From NCBI RefSeq assembly GCF_001612845.1, contig NZ_BDBF01000007.1, positions 62,001-126,000 on the forward strand: 64,000 nt of DNA, read 5' to 3'. Shown one piece after another: positions 53,828 through 64,000 of the stretch. The position numbers and the translations under genes were made by a program. The notes beneath the pieces were generated by a model. It had not been told where the DNA came from. It did no database searches and was given only the letters and a program-made list of their open reading frames with translations. Origin of the DNA: Nocardia elegans NBRC 108235. Its GTDB lineage: Bacteria > Actinomycetota > Actinomycetes > Mycobacteriales > Mycobacteriaceae. Numbering within the stretch: position 1 is the first letter of the stretch; each line of letters opens with the position of its first letter.

Positions 53828-54892
53828 GGCGATCAATCCGCCGGTGAGCATCCGGTAGGAGTAGGTGACCGCGATAACTGTGAGCGGTCCCACCACCAGC
53901 AGGCCGATGCCGCACAGTGCGGTGGCGACGATCGTCAGCGCGGCGACGGTCAAAGCCAGCAGCAGCGTCGGGACGAAATTCGAGACCACCAGTTGCACAC
54001 TGGATTTGATCGCGCTGAACGGATCGAGGTCCTGGTCGATGACGTAGTGCAGCGAGAACATGCACAGATAGCCGACTATGAGTGCCGGCACGATACACAA
54101 CACCGCGCCGACGCAGGCCGCCACGAAGACGAGCAGCGCGGTGATCAGCACGTTGCCGGCGTTGACGAAGCCGAAGAACGACGCGAAATCCGGTGGTGTG
54201 CCGTCGGTTTCGTACAACGCGCCGCGAATCATCGCCGCCTGTAGCAGCCAGACCACGACCGCCGCCAGCAAGCCGATCAGCATCACCGGCATCAGCGAGT
54301 TCATATGCGTGACGTTCACCACCACCGTCACCATCAGGTAGGCGACGAATCCGACGAGCGTGATCGCGACCCAGGGAATCGGATTGGCGCGGAAGCGATC
54401 CCACGCGAAGCTGAGCGCCCGGCCGATATTGAGGCCCGGTGCCGCGGCGTAACCCGGTCCGCCGGGGTATCCCTGCGGTGCGCCGTAACCGGGCGCCCCC
54501 TGCGGCGGCATGCCGGTATCCGGTGCGCCCCAGGTCGGATCGGCGGGCGGCGGATAGGCGCCCGGCGGGACGCTGCCGGGAGGACCGTAGGTGGGTCCGG
54601 GCTGTCCCTGCGCTCCGGGCGCCACGGGGGGCACCCCGCTCTGGCTGACCGGCGGCGGCTCGCCCGGCGCCCCGCCGTACTGGGAGGCGCCGTACTGCGG
54701 TGCCCCGGTGCCCTCGAACTGCGGATATCCCGTGGCTCCGGCCATTTCGGGCCGGCCCGGCGTTGCGGGATGTTCGCCTGTTCCGCCGACGGGCCGTGCG
54801 GGACCGGTGGGATGCTGCCCGGGCCGGCTCTCCGGTCGCCGTTCACCGCCTTCACCGGTGTCGCGGGGTGCGGACTGCGGGGAGTCGGTCAT
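53825..54892 (-). CDS. Membrane protein with proline-rich cytoplasmic N-terminus
   Basis: 355 residues from the ATG at 54892 (AAAGG upstream). The first 150 residues are a Pro/Gly/Tyr/Gln-rich tail with repeats such as GAPQYGASQYGGAPG. Then six helices follow, including WVAITLVGFVAYLMVTVVV, VMLIGLLAAVVVWLLQAAM and LLVFVAACVGAVLCIVPALIVGYL. These tails occur in mycobacterial and nocardial membrane proteins and may bind WW-like or cell-envelope partners. Function unknown. Confidence 0.75.
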   Translation of the reverse strand: MTDSPQSAPRDTGEGGERRPESRPGQHPTGPARPVGGTGEHPATPGRPEMAGATGYPQFEGTGAPQYGASQYGGAPGEPPPVSQSGVPPVAPGAQGQPGPTYGPPGSVPPGAYPPPADPTWGAPDTGMPPQGAPGYGAPQGYPGGPGYAAAPGLNIGRALSFAWDRFRANPIPWVAITLVGFVAYLMVTVVVNVTHMNSLMPVMLIGLLAAVVVWLLQAAMIRGALYETDGTPPDFASFFGFVNAGNVLITALLVFVAACVGAVLCIVPALIVGYLCMFSLHYVIDQDLDPFSAIKSSVQLVVSNFVPTLLLALTVAALTIVATALCGIGLLVVGPLTVIAVTYSYRMLTGGLIA

Positions 54893-55141
54893 CGTCGGAC
54901 CTTTCGAATCACCTGGGTTCTGGTGCGGCACACTGCAGTTGAGATTTCGACACAACCGGACACGGCCGGGCGTGTCAAGCGACGGGCCGCGGTATCCGGC
55001 CGGATCCGCGACCCGGCCGACGATGAGCGTAATGAGCATCTCGGTCCGGTCGCAGCCGCTCGGCGGGGACACGCCGACGACGCGCGAAAGGTTGCCGAAC
55101 CGCTCGCTGAAAGTGACCTGGAGCGAGTAACTTGGTTTGCG

Positions 55142-56311
55142 ATGACCGCACTATTGGCCGAACGCGCCGCCGAAGTCGTGTCCGCGGCACAACAGTTGCT
55201 CACGAAGCGCATGGGTGCTGCGGTGAAGCTGAGCGATCCGATCGAACTCAGTGGCAGTGGCAGGACGACGGTGCTGCGCGTACGCGTAGCGGAGAACTCG
55301 TTCTCACTTCCCCGTACCCTGATCGTCAAGCAGGTCCGTGGCGCCGCACAGGAGCGCCGGATCGGCGGTTTGGCGCCCGGGGTCGCGAGTATCGATTCGG
55401 CGTTTCTGCGTGAGGCGGTGTCCTACCAGTTCACCACCGCGCTCAGCAGCGAGCACCGTCCCGGCGCCTATCTGCTGGCGCACAGCCTGCCGGATCGGCT
55501 GCTGATCCTCAGCGATCTGGGCGAGAACATGTCGCTCACCTCGGTGCTGCAAACCGGCGCCGAACCCGCCACCCGCAACGCCCAGATGGCGTTCGCGCAG
55601 GCACTGGGCCGCATGCACGCCGCAACGGTCGGCCGGGAGGCCGATTTCGTGGCGCTGCTGCGGCGGGTGGAGGTGGTGCACCGGGTCGACGGCATCGCCC
55701 AGCAGGCCGAGGCCGCCATCGGTGAGGTCCCCGGAATGCTGGCGCGTGAGGTCGGCATCGACGTGCCGGGCGAGATCGCGGAACGCATCGTGCGGGGCAA
55801 TCGCCTCTTCTCCGCGGGCCGCTTCCGCGCGTTCAGCCCCTCCGACCTGTGCCCCGACAACGTGATCCTCAACGACGAGGGCGCTCGGTTCCTCGACTAC
55901 GAATGGGGCGGTTTCCGCGACGCCACGCTCGATATCGCCTACGCGCTGGTGTCGTTCCCCGGCTGCCTCTGCGACTTCGAGCTCTCTCGCGAGCGGGCGC
56001 ATCAGATGGTCGAGGCCTGGCGCTCGGAGGTCGTCGGCGTGTGGCCGGCCCTCGCCGACGACGATCTGCTCGCCGAACGCATCCTCGAGGCTCGGCTCAT
56101 CTGGGTCTGGCTGACGACGTTCTGGTTCCTGCCCGCCGATCACACCCGCATCGCCGCGGCCCGCGAACACGGACTGTCGGTGCCGCGCTCGGCCGCCCTG
56201 ATCAATCGCTGGGCCGCCCTCGCGGAGGACGCGCGCTGCACCGGCGACGACACGCTCGGCGACTTCGCCGAGCATGTCTCCGCCACCCTCGAGGAACTCT
56301 GGGAGGAGTGA
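55142..56311 (+). CDS. Aminoglycoside phosphotransferase-like kinase
   Basis: 389 residues. The kinase catalytic loop is FSPSDLCPDNVILNDEG, where the Asp and Asn of the HxDxxxxN motif are present but the His is Pro. FLDYEWGGFRDATLD supplies the metal Asp (DFG-like). N-terminal TTVLRVRVAENSFSLPRTLIVKQV is the lysine strand. The family includes antibiotic and choline kinases; a natural small-molecule substrate is likely. ATG at 55142; the long open frame upstream has no homology. Near-convergent with the dioxygenase (two bases between the stops). Confidence 0.75.
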   Translation: MTALLAERAAEVVSAAQQLLTKRMGAAVKLSDPIELSGSGRTTVLRVRVAENSFSLPRTLIVKQVRGAAQERRIGGLAPGVASIDSAFLREAVSYQFTTALSSEHRPGAYLLAHSLPDRLLILSDLGENMSLTSVLQTGAEPATRNAQMAFAQALGRMHAATVGREADFVALLRRVEVVHRVDGIAQQAEAAIGEVPGMLAREVGIDVPGEIAERIVRGNRLFSAGRFRAFSPSDLCPDNVILNDEGARFLDYEWGGFRDATLDIAYALVSFPGCLCDFELSRERAHQMVEAWRSEVVGVWPALADDDLLAERILEARLIWVWLTTFWFLPADHTRIAAAREHGLSVPRSAALINRWAALAEDARCTGDDTLGDFAEHVSATLEELWEE

Positions 56312-56312
56312 C

Positions 56313-57272
56313 TCAGCGGGCCGGACGCGGCCCGACGATCGAGGCTCGTTCCATGATCCGGGTCTGCGGCCAGTAGTCGCTGGCGGCATAGTGCTGCACG
56401 GCCCGGTTGTCCCAGAACGCGACGGTGTCGGGCTCCCAGTGCAGCCGCACCTGGTGTTCGGGGTAGTCGGCCTGGCGGCAGAGCCGGTCCAGCAACTCGC
56501 GGCTCGCCTCGGGATCCATGCCGTCGATGCGGTCCACGAAGATCCGGTTGACGTAGAGGTGGCGGCGTCCGGTCGCCTCGTGCGTGCACACCACCGGGTG
56601 GCTGACCGGCGGATGTTGTGCTCGCATCGCCTCCTGCGCCTCGGGCGTCTGCCCGCGGCCGAATGCCCGGGTGTAGTCGTGGGTCGCGGTGAGGTCGTCG
56701 ATCTCGGCGCGGGTGTCGGCATCGAGCGCCTCGTAGGCGGCGTACATATCCGAGAACAGGGTGTCGCCGCCCATCTCGGGAACGGCGACGGCGTGCAGGA
56801 TCGCGCCCATGGACGGCTGCGGCCGCCACGTCACGTCGTGATGCCAGATGTTCTCGACCCCCGCGATGGTCGGCGTCTTCTCGAAGCGGACCAGTTCCGG
56901 CTGTTCGGTGTTGGACGGAATGAACGGATGCACCTCGAGCGTGCCGAAGCGCGCCGCGAACGCGACATGCTGCCCGGCCGTCAGCGGCTGATCGCGGAAG
57001 AACAGCACCTTGTACTCGTGCAGTGCCCGGCGCAGTTCGGCGATCACCTCCGCGGGCAGCTCGCGGGTCAGGTCCACGCCGCTGATCTCCGCGCCGAGGG
57101 TGACGCCGGCCTGCCGGGCGTCGAAATGCTGCCAGCGCAGCGCGGCCAGGCGGTCACGCTCGGCGACCAGATGGGTGAACGGGCCCGCGATCAGCGGAAA
57201 TCCGGGCAGTTGGAAAGAGCTCACGCCGTAGTGGGCGACCGGTTCGGTCTCCGTGGCGGTGGTGTGCGTCAT
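56313..57272 (-). CDS. TauD/TfdA-family alpha-ketoglutarate dioxygenase
   Basis: 319 residues, non-haem iron enzyme. The iron ligands are in IWHHDVTW (HxD) and near VQHYAASDYW (distal His). DTLFSDMYAAYEALD and GVDLTRELPAEVIAEL are typical of the Rv3406-like alkyl sulfatase/taurine dioxygenase group, and RFEKTPTIAGVENIWHHD fits. It likely releases sulfite or an aldehyde from a sulfonate or sulfate. Divergent from a TetR gene with a perfect palindrome between them. Confidence 0.88.
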   Translation of the reverse strand: MTHTTATETEPVAHYGVSSFQLPGFPLIAGPFTHLVAERDRLAALRWQHFDARQAGVTLGAEISGVDLTRELPAEVIAELRRALHEYKVLFFRDQPLTAGQHVAFAARFGTLEVHPFIPSNTEQPELVRFEKTPTIAGVENIWHHDVTWRPQPSMGAILHAVAVPEMGGDTLFSDMYAAYEALDADTRAEIDDLTATHDYTRAFGRGQTPEAQEAMRAQHPPVSHPVVCTHEATGRRHLYVNRIFVDRIDGMDPEASRELLDRLCRQADYPEHQVRLHWEPDTVAFWDNRAVQHYAASDYWPQTRIMERASIVGPRPAR

Positions 57273-57298
57273 GACGTTTCCTTCGGCGATCGGGCGAC

Positions 57299-57316
57299 TG
57301 TAGTCAATTGACTACA
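57299..57316. promoter_or_regulatory. 18-base perfect palindrome, TetR operator
   Basis: TGTAGTCAATTGACTACA lies in the 67-base region between the divergent dioxygenase and TetR genes. A further TGTAG half-site is at about 57330. Perfect symmetry and place make it the likely operator for the TetR protein. Confidence 0.8.
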
Positions 57317-57339
57317 CCGGTATTCGCTACTGTAGCCCG

Positions 57340-57930
57340 ATGTCCGAGAACCCGCCATCGACTCCGCGTCGCGACGACTCCGGCGCCGGACCGGTCGGTC
57401 GTGCGGCGGTCGTCGCGGCGGTCACGGAGGCCGCCGCCGACCTGTTCGCCGAGCGCGGCCCGGCCGCGACCTCGATCCGGGACATCGCCGACCGCGCGGG
57501 GGTGAACCACGGCCTGGTGTTCCGGCATCTCGGTGCGAAGGACAAGCTGGTCGGGGCCGTGCTGAGCTATCTCGGCGAACAGTCGGGCGCACTGGCCGCC
57601 GTCGGACAGCTCACCGCCACCGATCCCCGGCTGCGCCGGCATCTGACCGTGCTGGCCCGCTGCATCCTCGATGGCTATCCGGTCGGTGAGCTGCAAGAAC
57701 AGTTCCCGGTGATGGCGATGCTCATCGAGAATCTCCGGCCGCAGATGGCCAGCGACCGCGCCGCCGGACTGGCGGTGGCACATCTGGCCGCGTTCGCCAT
57801 GGGCTGGCAACTGCTCGAGCCTTTCCTGCGCAGCGCCGCGGGCCTGCGCGAGCTGACCGACGCCGAACTGCGCGCGTCGATCGAGGCGCAAGCCGCGCGG
57901 ATTCTGCGTCCCGACCCCGCCTCGTCCTGA
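57340..57930 (+). CDS. TetR-family regulator of the dioxygenase
   Basis: 196 residues. [20 protein letters not shown] then [27 protein letters not shown] is the TetR helix-turn-helix. The C-terminal domain (with [20 protein letters not shown]) is not assigned to a ligand. It is divergent from the TauD-like gene and shares an operator with it. A sulfonate/sulfate-ester or related compound may be the inducer (inference). Confidence 0.88.
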   Translation: MSENPPSTPRRDDSGAGPVGRAAVVAAVTEAAADLFAERGPAATSIRDIADRAGVNHGLVFRHLGAKDKLVGAVLSYLGEQSGALAAVGQLTATDPRLRRHLTVLARCILDGYPVGELQEQFPVMAMLIENLRPQMASDRAAGLAVAHLAAFAMGWQLLEPFLRSAAGLRELTDAELRASIEAQAARILRPDPASS

Positions 57931-57959
57931 ATGTCGGTGCTCATCGGTACCGTCGAGGC

Positions 57960-59303
57960 GTGAGCGAAGGGTTGTTCGATGCGCCGGAGGTGGAGGAGTC
58001 GTCCGGCATCTCCACCGCACTACCGCCGGCGGGCCGGATGTCGCCGCTGGCCGTGCGCATGCGGCCGGCGAGCCTGGACGAGGTGGTCGGCCAGCAACAT
58101 CTGCTCGGCCCCGGATCACCGCTGCGCCGGCTGATCGAAGGATCGGGCGCGGCATCGGTGCTGCTCTACGGCCCACCCGGGACGGGCAAGACGACGTTGG
58201 CCGCTCTCATCTCGACCGCCACCGGCCGTCGCTTCGAGGCGCTTTCGGCGTTGTCGGCGGGTGTGAAGGAAGTGCGGGCGGTCATCGACCTGGCGCGCCG
58301 GCGGCTGCTCGCGGGGGAGCAGACCGTGCTGTTCATCGACGAGGTGCACCGGTTCTCGAAAACCCAGCAGGATGCCCTGCTGGCCGCGGTGGAGAACCGG
58401 GTGGTGCTGCTGGTCGGGGCGACGACGGAGAACCCGTCCTTCTCGGTGGTGTCGCCGCTGCTGTCGCGCTCTCTGGTGCTGCAGCTGAAGTCGTTGTCGG
58501 ACAACGATATTCGCACCGTGCTGCGTCGCGCGATCGACGACGAGCGAGGCTTGGCCGGGCAGTACACCGTCACCGAGGCGGCGCTCGACCACATCGTCCG
58601 CATCGCCGGCGGCGACGCGCGCCGATCGCTCACCGCCCTGGAGGCCTCGGCGGAATCGTCGCTCGACGGCACGGTGGACGTGGATCTGGTGGAGGCCAGT
58701 GTCGACAAGGCCGCGGTGCGCTACGACCGCGCCGGCGACCAGCACTACGACGTGATCAGCGCGTTCATCAAATCGCTGCGCGGGTCGGATGTCGACGCGG
58801 CGCTGCACTACCTGGCCCGGATGATCAGTGCGGGCGAGGATCCGCGCTTCATCGCGCGGCGATTGATGATCCAGGCGTCCGAGGACGTCGGCATGGCCGA
58901 TCCCACCGCCCTGCAGACCGCGGTCGCCGCCGCGCAGGTGGTCCAGCTGGTCGGTATGCCGGAGGCGCAGCTGGCGCTCGCGCACGCGACCATCCACGTC
59001 GCCACCGCACCCAAATCGGGTGCGGTCGCGGCGGCCATCGGCACGGCCATGTCCGACATCGCGGCGGGAAAGGCCGGCGCGGTGCCGCCCCATTTGCGCG
59101 ACGGGCATTACGCGGGCGCGGCGAAACTCGGGAACGTGCAGGGTTACAAATACCCGCACGATCACCCGGACGGGATCCTCGCGCAGCAGTACCCGCCCGA
59201 CGAACTCGTCGGCGCCGACTACTACACCGCGACCGATCACGGCTACGAGCGCGAGATCGGGCCGCGGGTCACCAAGTTGCGCCGCATCGTCCGAGGTCGC
59301 TGA
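57960..59303 (+). CDS. rarA: Replication-associated AAA+ ATPase RarA (MgsA)
   Basis: 447 residues. It acts at stalled replication forks. Walker A is [15 protein letters not shown] and Walker B is [16 protein letters not shown]. Sensor motif [14 protein letters not shown] and clamp-loader-like C-terminal region ([19 protein letters not shown], and [16 protein letters not shown] near the end) are RarA hallmarks. GTG start 29 bases after the TetR stop. Upstream of alaS as in mycobacteria. Confidence 0.92.
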   Translation: MSEGLFDAPEVEESSGISTALPPAGRMSPLAVRMRPASLDEVVGQQHLLGPGSPLRRLIEGSGAASVLLYGPPGTGKTTLAALISTATGRRFEALSALSAGVKEVRAVIDLARRRLLAGEQTVLFIDEVHRFSKTQQDALLAAVENRVVLLVGATTENPSFSVVSPLLSRSLVLQLKSLSDNDIRTVLRRAIDDERGLAGQYTVTEAALDHIVRIAGGDARRSLTALEASAESSLDGTVDVDLVEASVDKAAVRYDRAGDQHYDVISAFIKSLRGSDVDAALHYLARMISAGEDPRFIARRLMIQASEDVGMADPTALQTAVAAAQVVQLVGMPEAQLALAHATIHVATAPKSGAVAAAIGTAMSDIAAGKAGAVPPHLRDGHYAGAAKLGNVQGYKYPHDHPDGILAQQYPPDELVGADYYTATDHGYEREIGPRVTKLRRIVRGR

Positions 59304-59366
59304 GCCGGGTGCGCGCCGCACGACCGCTGAAAACCGGCTGGACCGCGCCCGGTAGGCTGGATATTC

Positions 59367-62033
59367 GTGCAGACCCACGAGATCCGACGGCGTTTCCTGG
59401 ACCACTTCGTCCGTGCCGGCCACACCGAGGTACCGAGTGCCTCGTTGATCCTGCCGGACCCGAACCTGCTGTTCGTCAATGCGGGCATGGTGCAGTTCAA
59501 GCCGTATTTCCTGGGCCAGGAGGCGCCGCCGTTCTCGCGCGCGACCAGCGTGCAGAAGTGCGTGCGCACCGGCGATATCGAAGAGGTGGGCGTCACCACC
59601 CGCCACAACACGTTCTTCCAGATGGCGGGCAACTTCTCCTTCGGTGACTACTTCAAGGAAGGTGCGATCACCTTCGCCTGGGAGCTGATCAGCAAATCTC
59701 AGGAGGAGGGCGGATTCGGCTTCGATCCGGAGCGGATCTGGGTCACTGCCTACGAGAGTGATCCCGAGGCCGCCGAGATCTGGCATCGCGTCGCCGGAAT
59801 CCCGAAGGAGCGCATCCAGTTCCGCGACGGCAAGGACAACTACTGGGACATGGGCGTGCCCGGTCCCGGCGGGCCGTGCTCGGAGATCTACTACGACCGG
59901 GGACCGGAATACGGCGCCGAGGGCGGTCCGGTCGCCGACGAGGATCGCTACCTCGAGATCTGGAATCTCGTATTCATGCAGGACATCCGCGGCGAGCAGA
60001 GCCCCAAGCTGGGCTATCCGCCGGTCGGATCGCTGCCGAAGAAGAACATCGACACCGGCATGGGCATCGAACGCGTGGCGATGCTGCTGCAGGGCGTGGA
60101 CAACGTCTACGAAACCGATCTGCTGCGCCCCATCATCTCCAAGGCCGAGGAGCTGACCGGCAAGAGCTACGGCGTCGAACACGCCGACGATGTGCGCTTC
60201 CGGGTCATCGCCGATCACGCCCGCACCTCGGCGATGCTGATCGCCGACGGCGTCAATCCCGGCAACGACGGCCGCGGCTACGTGCTGCGCCGGCTGCTGC
60301 GCCGGATCGTGCGCTCGGCCCGGCTGCTGGGTGCCGACAAGCCGGTGATCGGCGAATTCATGAAGGTCGTCAGCGAGCTGATGTCGCCCTCGTACCCGGA
60401 ACTGGCCACCGATTTCACCCGCATCGAGACCGTCGCCGTCGGTGAGGAGACCGCCTTCCTCAAGACGCTGAGCACCGGGTCGAAGCTGTTCGACGACGCG
60501 GTCGCCGAGGTGAAGGCCACCGGTGGGCGCACGATCGCGGGCAGTGAGGCGTTCACCCTGCACGACACCTACGGTTTCCCGATCGATCTGACCCTGGAGA
60601 TGGCCGCCGAAGCCGGGCTCGAGGTCGACGAGTCGGGCTTCCGCACGCTCATGGCCGAGCAGCGGCAGCGAGCCAAGGACGATGCGCAGGCGCGCAAGCA
60701 CGCGCACGCCGATCTGTCGATCTACAAGGAACTGGTCGACCGCGGCGCCACCGAATTCACCGGCTTCGACGAACTCGCCACCGAGGCACGGGTTCTCGCC
60801 CTCATCGCCGATGGTGTCCGGGTGCCCACCGCGACCGCCGGGCAGGACGTCGAGGTCATCCTCGATCGCAGTCCCCTCTATGCCGAATCCGGTGGTCAGA
60901 TCGCCGACCGCGGCACCCTCACGGCATCGGGCACAGAGTTGCGCGTCAACGACGTGCAGAAGATCGCCAAGAAGTTGTGGGTGCACAAGACCACCGTCGA
61001 ACGCGGTCAGATCACCGAGGGCGATGCCGTACTGGCCCAGGTCGATCCGGCGTGGCGGCGTGGCGCCACCCAGGGACACTCCGGCACGCACATGGTGCAT
61101 GCCGCGCTGCGGCAGGTGCTGGGCCCGAACGCGGTGCAGGCCGGTTCGCTGAACAAGCCCGGCTATCTGCGCTTCGACTTCAACTGGCAGGGCCAGCTCT
61201 CCGAGTCGCAGAAGGCCGATATCGAGGCCGTGTCCAACGATGCGGTGGGCTCGGACTTCCCGGTGAACACCTTCGTCACCGATCTGCCCAAGGCCAAGGC
61301 GATGGGCGCGCTGGCGCTGTTCGGCGAGAACTACGGGTCCGAGGTGCGCGTCGTCGAGATCGGCGGGCCGTTCTCGATGGAACTGTGCGGCGGTACCCAC
61401 GTCGAACACTCGTCGCAGATCGGGCCGATCACGCTGCTCGGCGAATCGTCGGTCGGTTCCGGCGTGCGCCGCGTGGAGGCCTTCGTCGGGCTGGATTCCT
61501 ACAAGTACCTGGCCAAGGAGCGAGCCCTGCTGGCCGGCGTGGCCGCCTCGCTGAAGGTGCCCTCCGAAGATGTGCCGGCCCGGGTCGAGCAACTGGTGGA
61601 ACGGCTGAAGGTCGCCGAGAAGGAACTCGAGCGCACCAAGGCCGCGGCCGTGCTCTCGCAGGCGGGTACCTACGTCGAGCAGGCGCAGCGGGTCGGCAAG
61701 GTGCTGCTGGTCGCGGCCGCCGCCCCCAAGGGCGTCGGCGCGGGCGATCTGCGGACCCTGGCCACCGATATCCGCGGCCGCTTCGGCAGCGAGCCGGCGG
61801 TGGTCGTTCTGCTCGGAAATGCCGACGGAAAGGTGCCGTTCGTGGTCGCGGTGAACAAGCCCGCCCAGGAGCTCGGCGTCAAGGCCGGTGAGCTGGTCGG
61901 CAGTTTCGGCGCGAGTATCGCGGGCCGCGGCGGCGGTAAGCCGGAGATGGCGCAGGGCGCCGGCTCCGATCCGTCCGGTATCGAGGCCGGCCTGGCCGGC
62001 GTGCGCGCACGGGTGGCCGAGATCGCCGCCTGA
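59367..62033 (+). CDS. alaS: Alanyl-tRNA synthetase
   Basis: 888 residues. N-terminal catalytic core: [38 protein letters not shown] (motif 2 region) and [13 protein letters not shown] (motif 3). Editing domain: [17 protein letters not shown] and [13 protein letters not shown] (metal ligands). The C-Ala domain follows, ending [15 protein letters not shown] start, no strong ribosome site (AGGCTGG). The stop overlaps the ruvX start by one base (TGATG). Confidence 0.95.
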   Translation: MQTHEIRRRFLDHFVRAGHTEVPSASLILPDPNLLFVNAGMVQFKPYFLGQEAPPFSRATSVQKCVRTGDIEEVGVTTRHNTFFQMAGNFSFGDYFKEGAITFAWELISKSQEEGGFGFDPERIWVTAYESDPEAAEIWHRVAGIPKERIQFRDGKDNYWDMGVPGPGGPCSEIYYDRGPEYGAEGGPVADEDRYLEIWNLVFMQDIRGEQSPKLGYPPVGSLPKKNIDTGMGIERVAMLLQGVDNVYETDLLRPIISKAEELTGKSYGVEHADDVRFRVIADHARTSAMLIADGVNPGNDGRGYVLRRLLRRIVRSARLLGADKPVIGEFMKVVSELMSPSYPELATDFTRIETVAVGEETAFLKTLSTGSKLFDDAVAEVKATGGRTIAGSEAFTLHDTYGFPIDLTLEMAAEAGLEVDESGFRTLMAEQRQRAKDDAQARKHAHADLSIYKELVDRGATEFTGFDELATEARVLALIADGVRVPTATAGQDVEVILDRSPLYAESGGQIADRGTLTASGTELRVNDVQKIAKKLWVHKTTVERGQITEGDAVLAQVDPAWRRGATQGHSGTHMVHAALRQVLGPNAVQAGSLNKPGYLRFDFNWQGQLSESQKADIEAVSNDAVGSDFPVNTFVTDLPKAKAMGALALFGENYGSEVRVVEIGGPFSMELCGGTHVEHSSQIGPITLLGESSVGSGVRRVEAFVGLDSYKYLAKERALLAGVAASLKVPSEDVPARVEQLVERLKVAEKELERTKAAAVLSQAGTYVEQAQRVGKVLLVAAAAPKGVGAGDLRTLATDIRGRFGSEPAVVVLLGNADGKVPFVVAVNKPAQELGVKAGELVGSFGASIAGRGGGKPEMAQGAGSDPSGIEAGLAGVRARVAEIAA

Positions 62034-62641
62034 TGGACCATTCCGAGAATTCGGAGCCTTCGGAACCGGAGCCGTCCCGATCGGGGGCGGCTCCGGAAGC
62101 CGGGGCCGCCCGGCCGGACGACATCCCGGCCGAACGCCCCGACGCGCGGACCGATCCCGGCCGTGGCCGGCGGATCGGCATAGACGTGGGGACCGTGCGC
62201 ATCGGAGTCGCCGCGAGTGACCCGGACGGGATTCTGGCGACCCCGGTGGAGACGGTGCCGACCGTCAAGGGTGGAAAACGCGGTCCGGCAACCGATCTGC
62301 TCCGGGTAGCCGAGATTGTGCGGGAATACGAAGCGGTCGAGGTTATCGTCGGTCTACCACGCACATTACGTGGGGCCAGCGGCTTGTCGGCGCAGCTGGC
62401 CGCCCGGTTCGCGCGACGTTTGCGGGACATGATTCCTGGTGTGCCGATACGACTTTCCGACGAACGTTTGACTACGGTGTCAGCTGCACGTGCATTGCGG
62501 GACAGTGGAGTTCGCGCGCGCGGCCGGCGGCAGGTGATCGACCAGGCGGCCGCCGTGTCGATCCTGCAAGGGTGGTTGGACGAACGGAGTGCGGTGTTGA
62601 ACTCGGCCGGTGCAGACGAGGCCAGGTGGTCGGATGAGTGA
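62033..62641 (+). CDS. ruvX: RuvX/YqgF family pre-16S rRNA nuclease
   Basis: 202 residues. [21 protein letters not shown] is the RNase H-fold start; [11 protein letters not shown] and [17 protein letters not shown] with [17 protein letters not shown] are family blocks. The N-terminal 45 residues are an acidic, disordered extension not found in short homologues. The enzyme trims the 5' end of pre-16S rRNA. It overlaps alaS by one base and mltG by eight. Confidence 0.92.
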   Translation: MDHSENSEPSEPEPSRSGAAPEAGAARPDDIPAERPDARTDPGRGRRIGIDVGTVRIGVAASDPDGILATPVETVPTVKGGKRGPATDLLRVAEIVREYEAVEVIVGLPRTLRGASGLSAQLAARFARRLRDMIPGVPIRLSDERLTTVSAARALRDSGVRARGRRQVIDQAAAVSILQGWLDERSAVLNSAGADEARWSDE

Positions 62642-64000
62642 CCGCTGGTCCCGGGCCGGAGAACGATCGCGCCGGCGCGCCGACGAGCAGCAGCGGCGCT
62701 ACCGGCGTGGCGGTGCGCATCGCAGCGCCACCGACGAGTGGGACGACTACGAGGACGACGACACCGCCGTCATCCCGCGGTACGTCGATGAGGACGAGCC
62801 GGCCGCGCACGACGCCGACACCGCCGCCGGGTACGACGCTCGCTACGATCACGAGCTCGCCGACGCCGGATACGCGGATCCCGATTACGCCGATCCGGAG
62901 TACGCCGACGACTACGCCGAACCGGGGTACGAGCGGACCGGCGGCAGCGGCCATCGGTATCGCCGCGACGAGTACGACTCCGAAACCGATATCGAACCGA
63001 TCTCCGACGACGAGCCGGAACCTGCGCCCACGGCCGCCAGGCGCGGCGCCCGGGCGAGTGCGGCCTCGCTGCAGCAGGCGCAGCGGGGAAGCCGGCGCGG
63101 TTCCGGCGGCAAATCCACGGGCAGAGCTCAGGCTCGCGCCTCGGGCCGACCGGCACGGTCGGGCTCGTCCGGTGGGCGCAGCCGCCGCACCCGCGTGGCC
63201 TCCCGCAAGGCGGCCGAGCGGCAACGTCGTCGCCGGAATCTGCTCGTCCTGGGGTGTGTATTCGTCGTCTTGTTCGTGGTGGCCGGTGGTTACGCCGGAT
63301 ACAAATTCATCCGCTCGATGGGCGGACCCGAGGATTTCGACGGACCGCCCGGCCCGCTGGCCGTGGTCCAGGTGCACACCGGTGACACCGCCGAACAGAT
63401 CGCGCAGACCATGGTCGAAAGGGGTGTCGTCCGTAGCAGCGGGGCCTTCTACCAAGCGGCCGTGCGGAATTCGGGCATCACCTCGGTGCAGCCGGGCTAC
63501 TACGCGGTGCCGACGCACAGCAAGGGTGCCGACGCGGTCGCGGCCCTGCTGAAGAAGACCTCCCGGGTGGGCAACGTGGTGGTCTCCGAAGGACGGCGGC
63601 TGCACGACTCCACGGATGTGAACACCGGCGCCCGCAACGAGGGCATCTACCGCAAGATCGCCGACGCCAGTTGCGTCGGGACCGGTGCGGACAAGAAATG
63701 CGTCACCTACGAGCAACTCGATGCCGCCGGGGCCACGGCCGACGCGACCGCGCTGGGGGTTCCGGCCTGGGCCGTCGACGCGGTGCGCAAGGTGCCCGAT
63801 CGCACCCGCCAGCTCGAGGGCATGATCGCGGCGGGCACCTGGGATTTCGATCCGTCCGGCACGCCCGAGCAGATTCTGGCGCAGCTGGTGAGCGAGAGTG
63901 CCGCCGGTTACGAGACGACCGGGCTGCTGCAGTCGGGGGCGACCAACAAACTGAATCCCTACCAGACGCTGATCGCGGCCTCGCTGGTCGAACGGGAAGC
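62634..64000 (+). CDS. mltG: Endolytic transglycosylase MltG (3' end outside the window)
   Basis: Open from ATG 62634 to the window edge, 455 residues so far. The cytoplasmic N-terminus (about 200 residues) is basic and then acidic, with Tyr-Ala-Asp-Pro repeats ([20 protein letters not shown]). One helix, [20 protein letters not shown], is followed by a LysM-like start, [21 protein letters not shown], and the YceG domain, with [15 protein letters not shown] near the cut containing the catalytic Glu. It cleaves nascent glycan strands at the membrane. Overlaps ruvX by eight bases. Confidence 0.9.
   Translation, partial: MSDRWSRAGERSRRRADEQQRRYRRGGAHRSATDEWDDYEDDDTAVIPRYVDEDEPAAHDADTAAGYDARYDHELADAGYADPDYADPEYADDYAEPGYERTGGSGHRYRRDEYDSETDIEPISDDEPEPAPTAARRGARASAASLQQAQRGSRRGSGGKSTGRAQARASGRPARSGSSGGRSRRTRVASRKAAERQRRRRNLLVLGCVFVVLFVVAGGYAGYKFIRSMGGPEDFDGPPGPLAVVQVHTGDTAEQIAQTMVERGVVRSSGAFYQAAVRNSGITSVQPGYYAVPTHSKGADAVAALLKKTSRVGNVVVSEGRRLHDSTDVNTGARNEGIYRKIADASCVGTGADKKCVTYEQLDAAGATADATALGVPAWAVDAVRKVPDRTRQLEGMIAAGTWDFDPSGTPEQILAQLVSESAAGYETTGLLQSGATNKLNPYQTLIAASLVERE

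Noticed and set aside
58116..61592. A 1158-codon open frame on the minus strand
   Set aside because: Antisense shadow of rarA and alaS, same composition bias.

Overview
The window is high-GC actinobacterial chromosome, most likely from Nocardia or a close mycolic-acid relative. No 16S or tRNA gene is present, so the genus is an inference. It rests on the order of the housekeeping genes, which follows the Mycobacterium tuberculosis Rv2594c to Rv2553c neighbourhood (ruvCAB, yajC-secD-secF-lipoprotein-apt-rel, ppiB, hisS, an Rv2578c-type radical SAM gene, an Rv2575-type metallopeptidase, aspS, rarA, alaS, ruvX, mltG), on F420-type enzymes, on an ESX-type secreted protein pair and on KstR- and LexA-type operators of the mycobacterial consensus. 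No tRNA, rRNA, CRISPR array or intact insertion sequence was seen.

Layout: 1-3.3 kb holds the end of a macro-domain gene, the LexA-boxed ruvCAB operon and a protein made of four DivIVA-like repeats. 3.3-5.5 kb is a divergent TetR regulator and flavin monooxygenase pair. 5.6-11.6 kb is the Sec accessory operon yajC-secD-secF, a solute-binding lipoprotein and apt. 11.6-14.9 kb is a small accessory stretch (secreted protein, two-helix membrane protein, deazaflavin-dependent reductase with a striking operator pair, ABC-F protein). 15-18.3 kb holds rel and a convergent, overlapping DMT-type transporter. 19.2-34.8 kb is a 15.6-kb, one-direction, tightly overlapping gene set that is the unusual part of the window. 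34.9-41.3 kb returns to core genes (ppiB, hisS, mdh, an F420 oxidoreductase). 41.3-44.7 kb holds an EspC/EspB-like pair and an SDR gene between KstR-type operators. 44.8-53.8 kb holds the SOS-boxed radical SAM gene, korAB, a zinc metallopeptidase, aspS and a DUF389 membrane protein. 53.8-64 kb holds a membrane protein, an APH-like kinase, a TauD dioxygenase with divergent TetR, rarA, alaS, ruvX and the start of mltG.

The 19.2-34.8 kb locus looks like a complete Gram-positive type IV secretion apparatus. It has two VirB2-like two-helix proteins, a VirB6/TrbL-like membrane protein, a SCO6880-type (VirB3/PrgI-like) protein, a VirB4-like ATPase, a VirD4/TraG coupling ATPase, VirB8-like anchored proteins and a three-domain cell-wall hydrolase. 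It also has two ATPase-like proteins with altered P-loops, an IS3 OrfA-like DNA-binding protein and a DUF4913 protein. I see no relaxase, integrase, replication gene or attachment site, and it sits between rel and ppiB in an otherwise conserved core block. It may therefore be a fixed chromosomal export system rather than an active conjugative element; this is inference.
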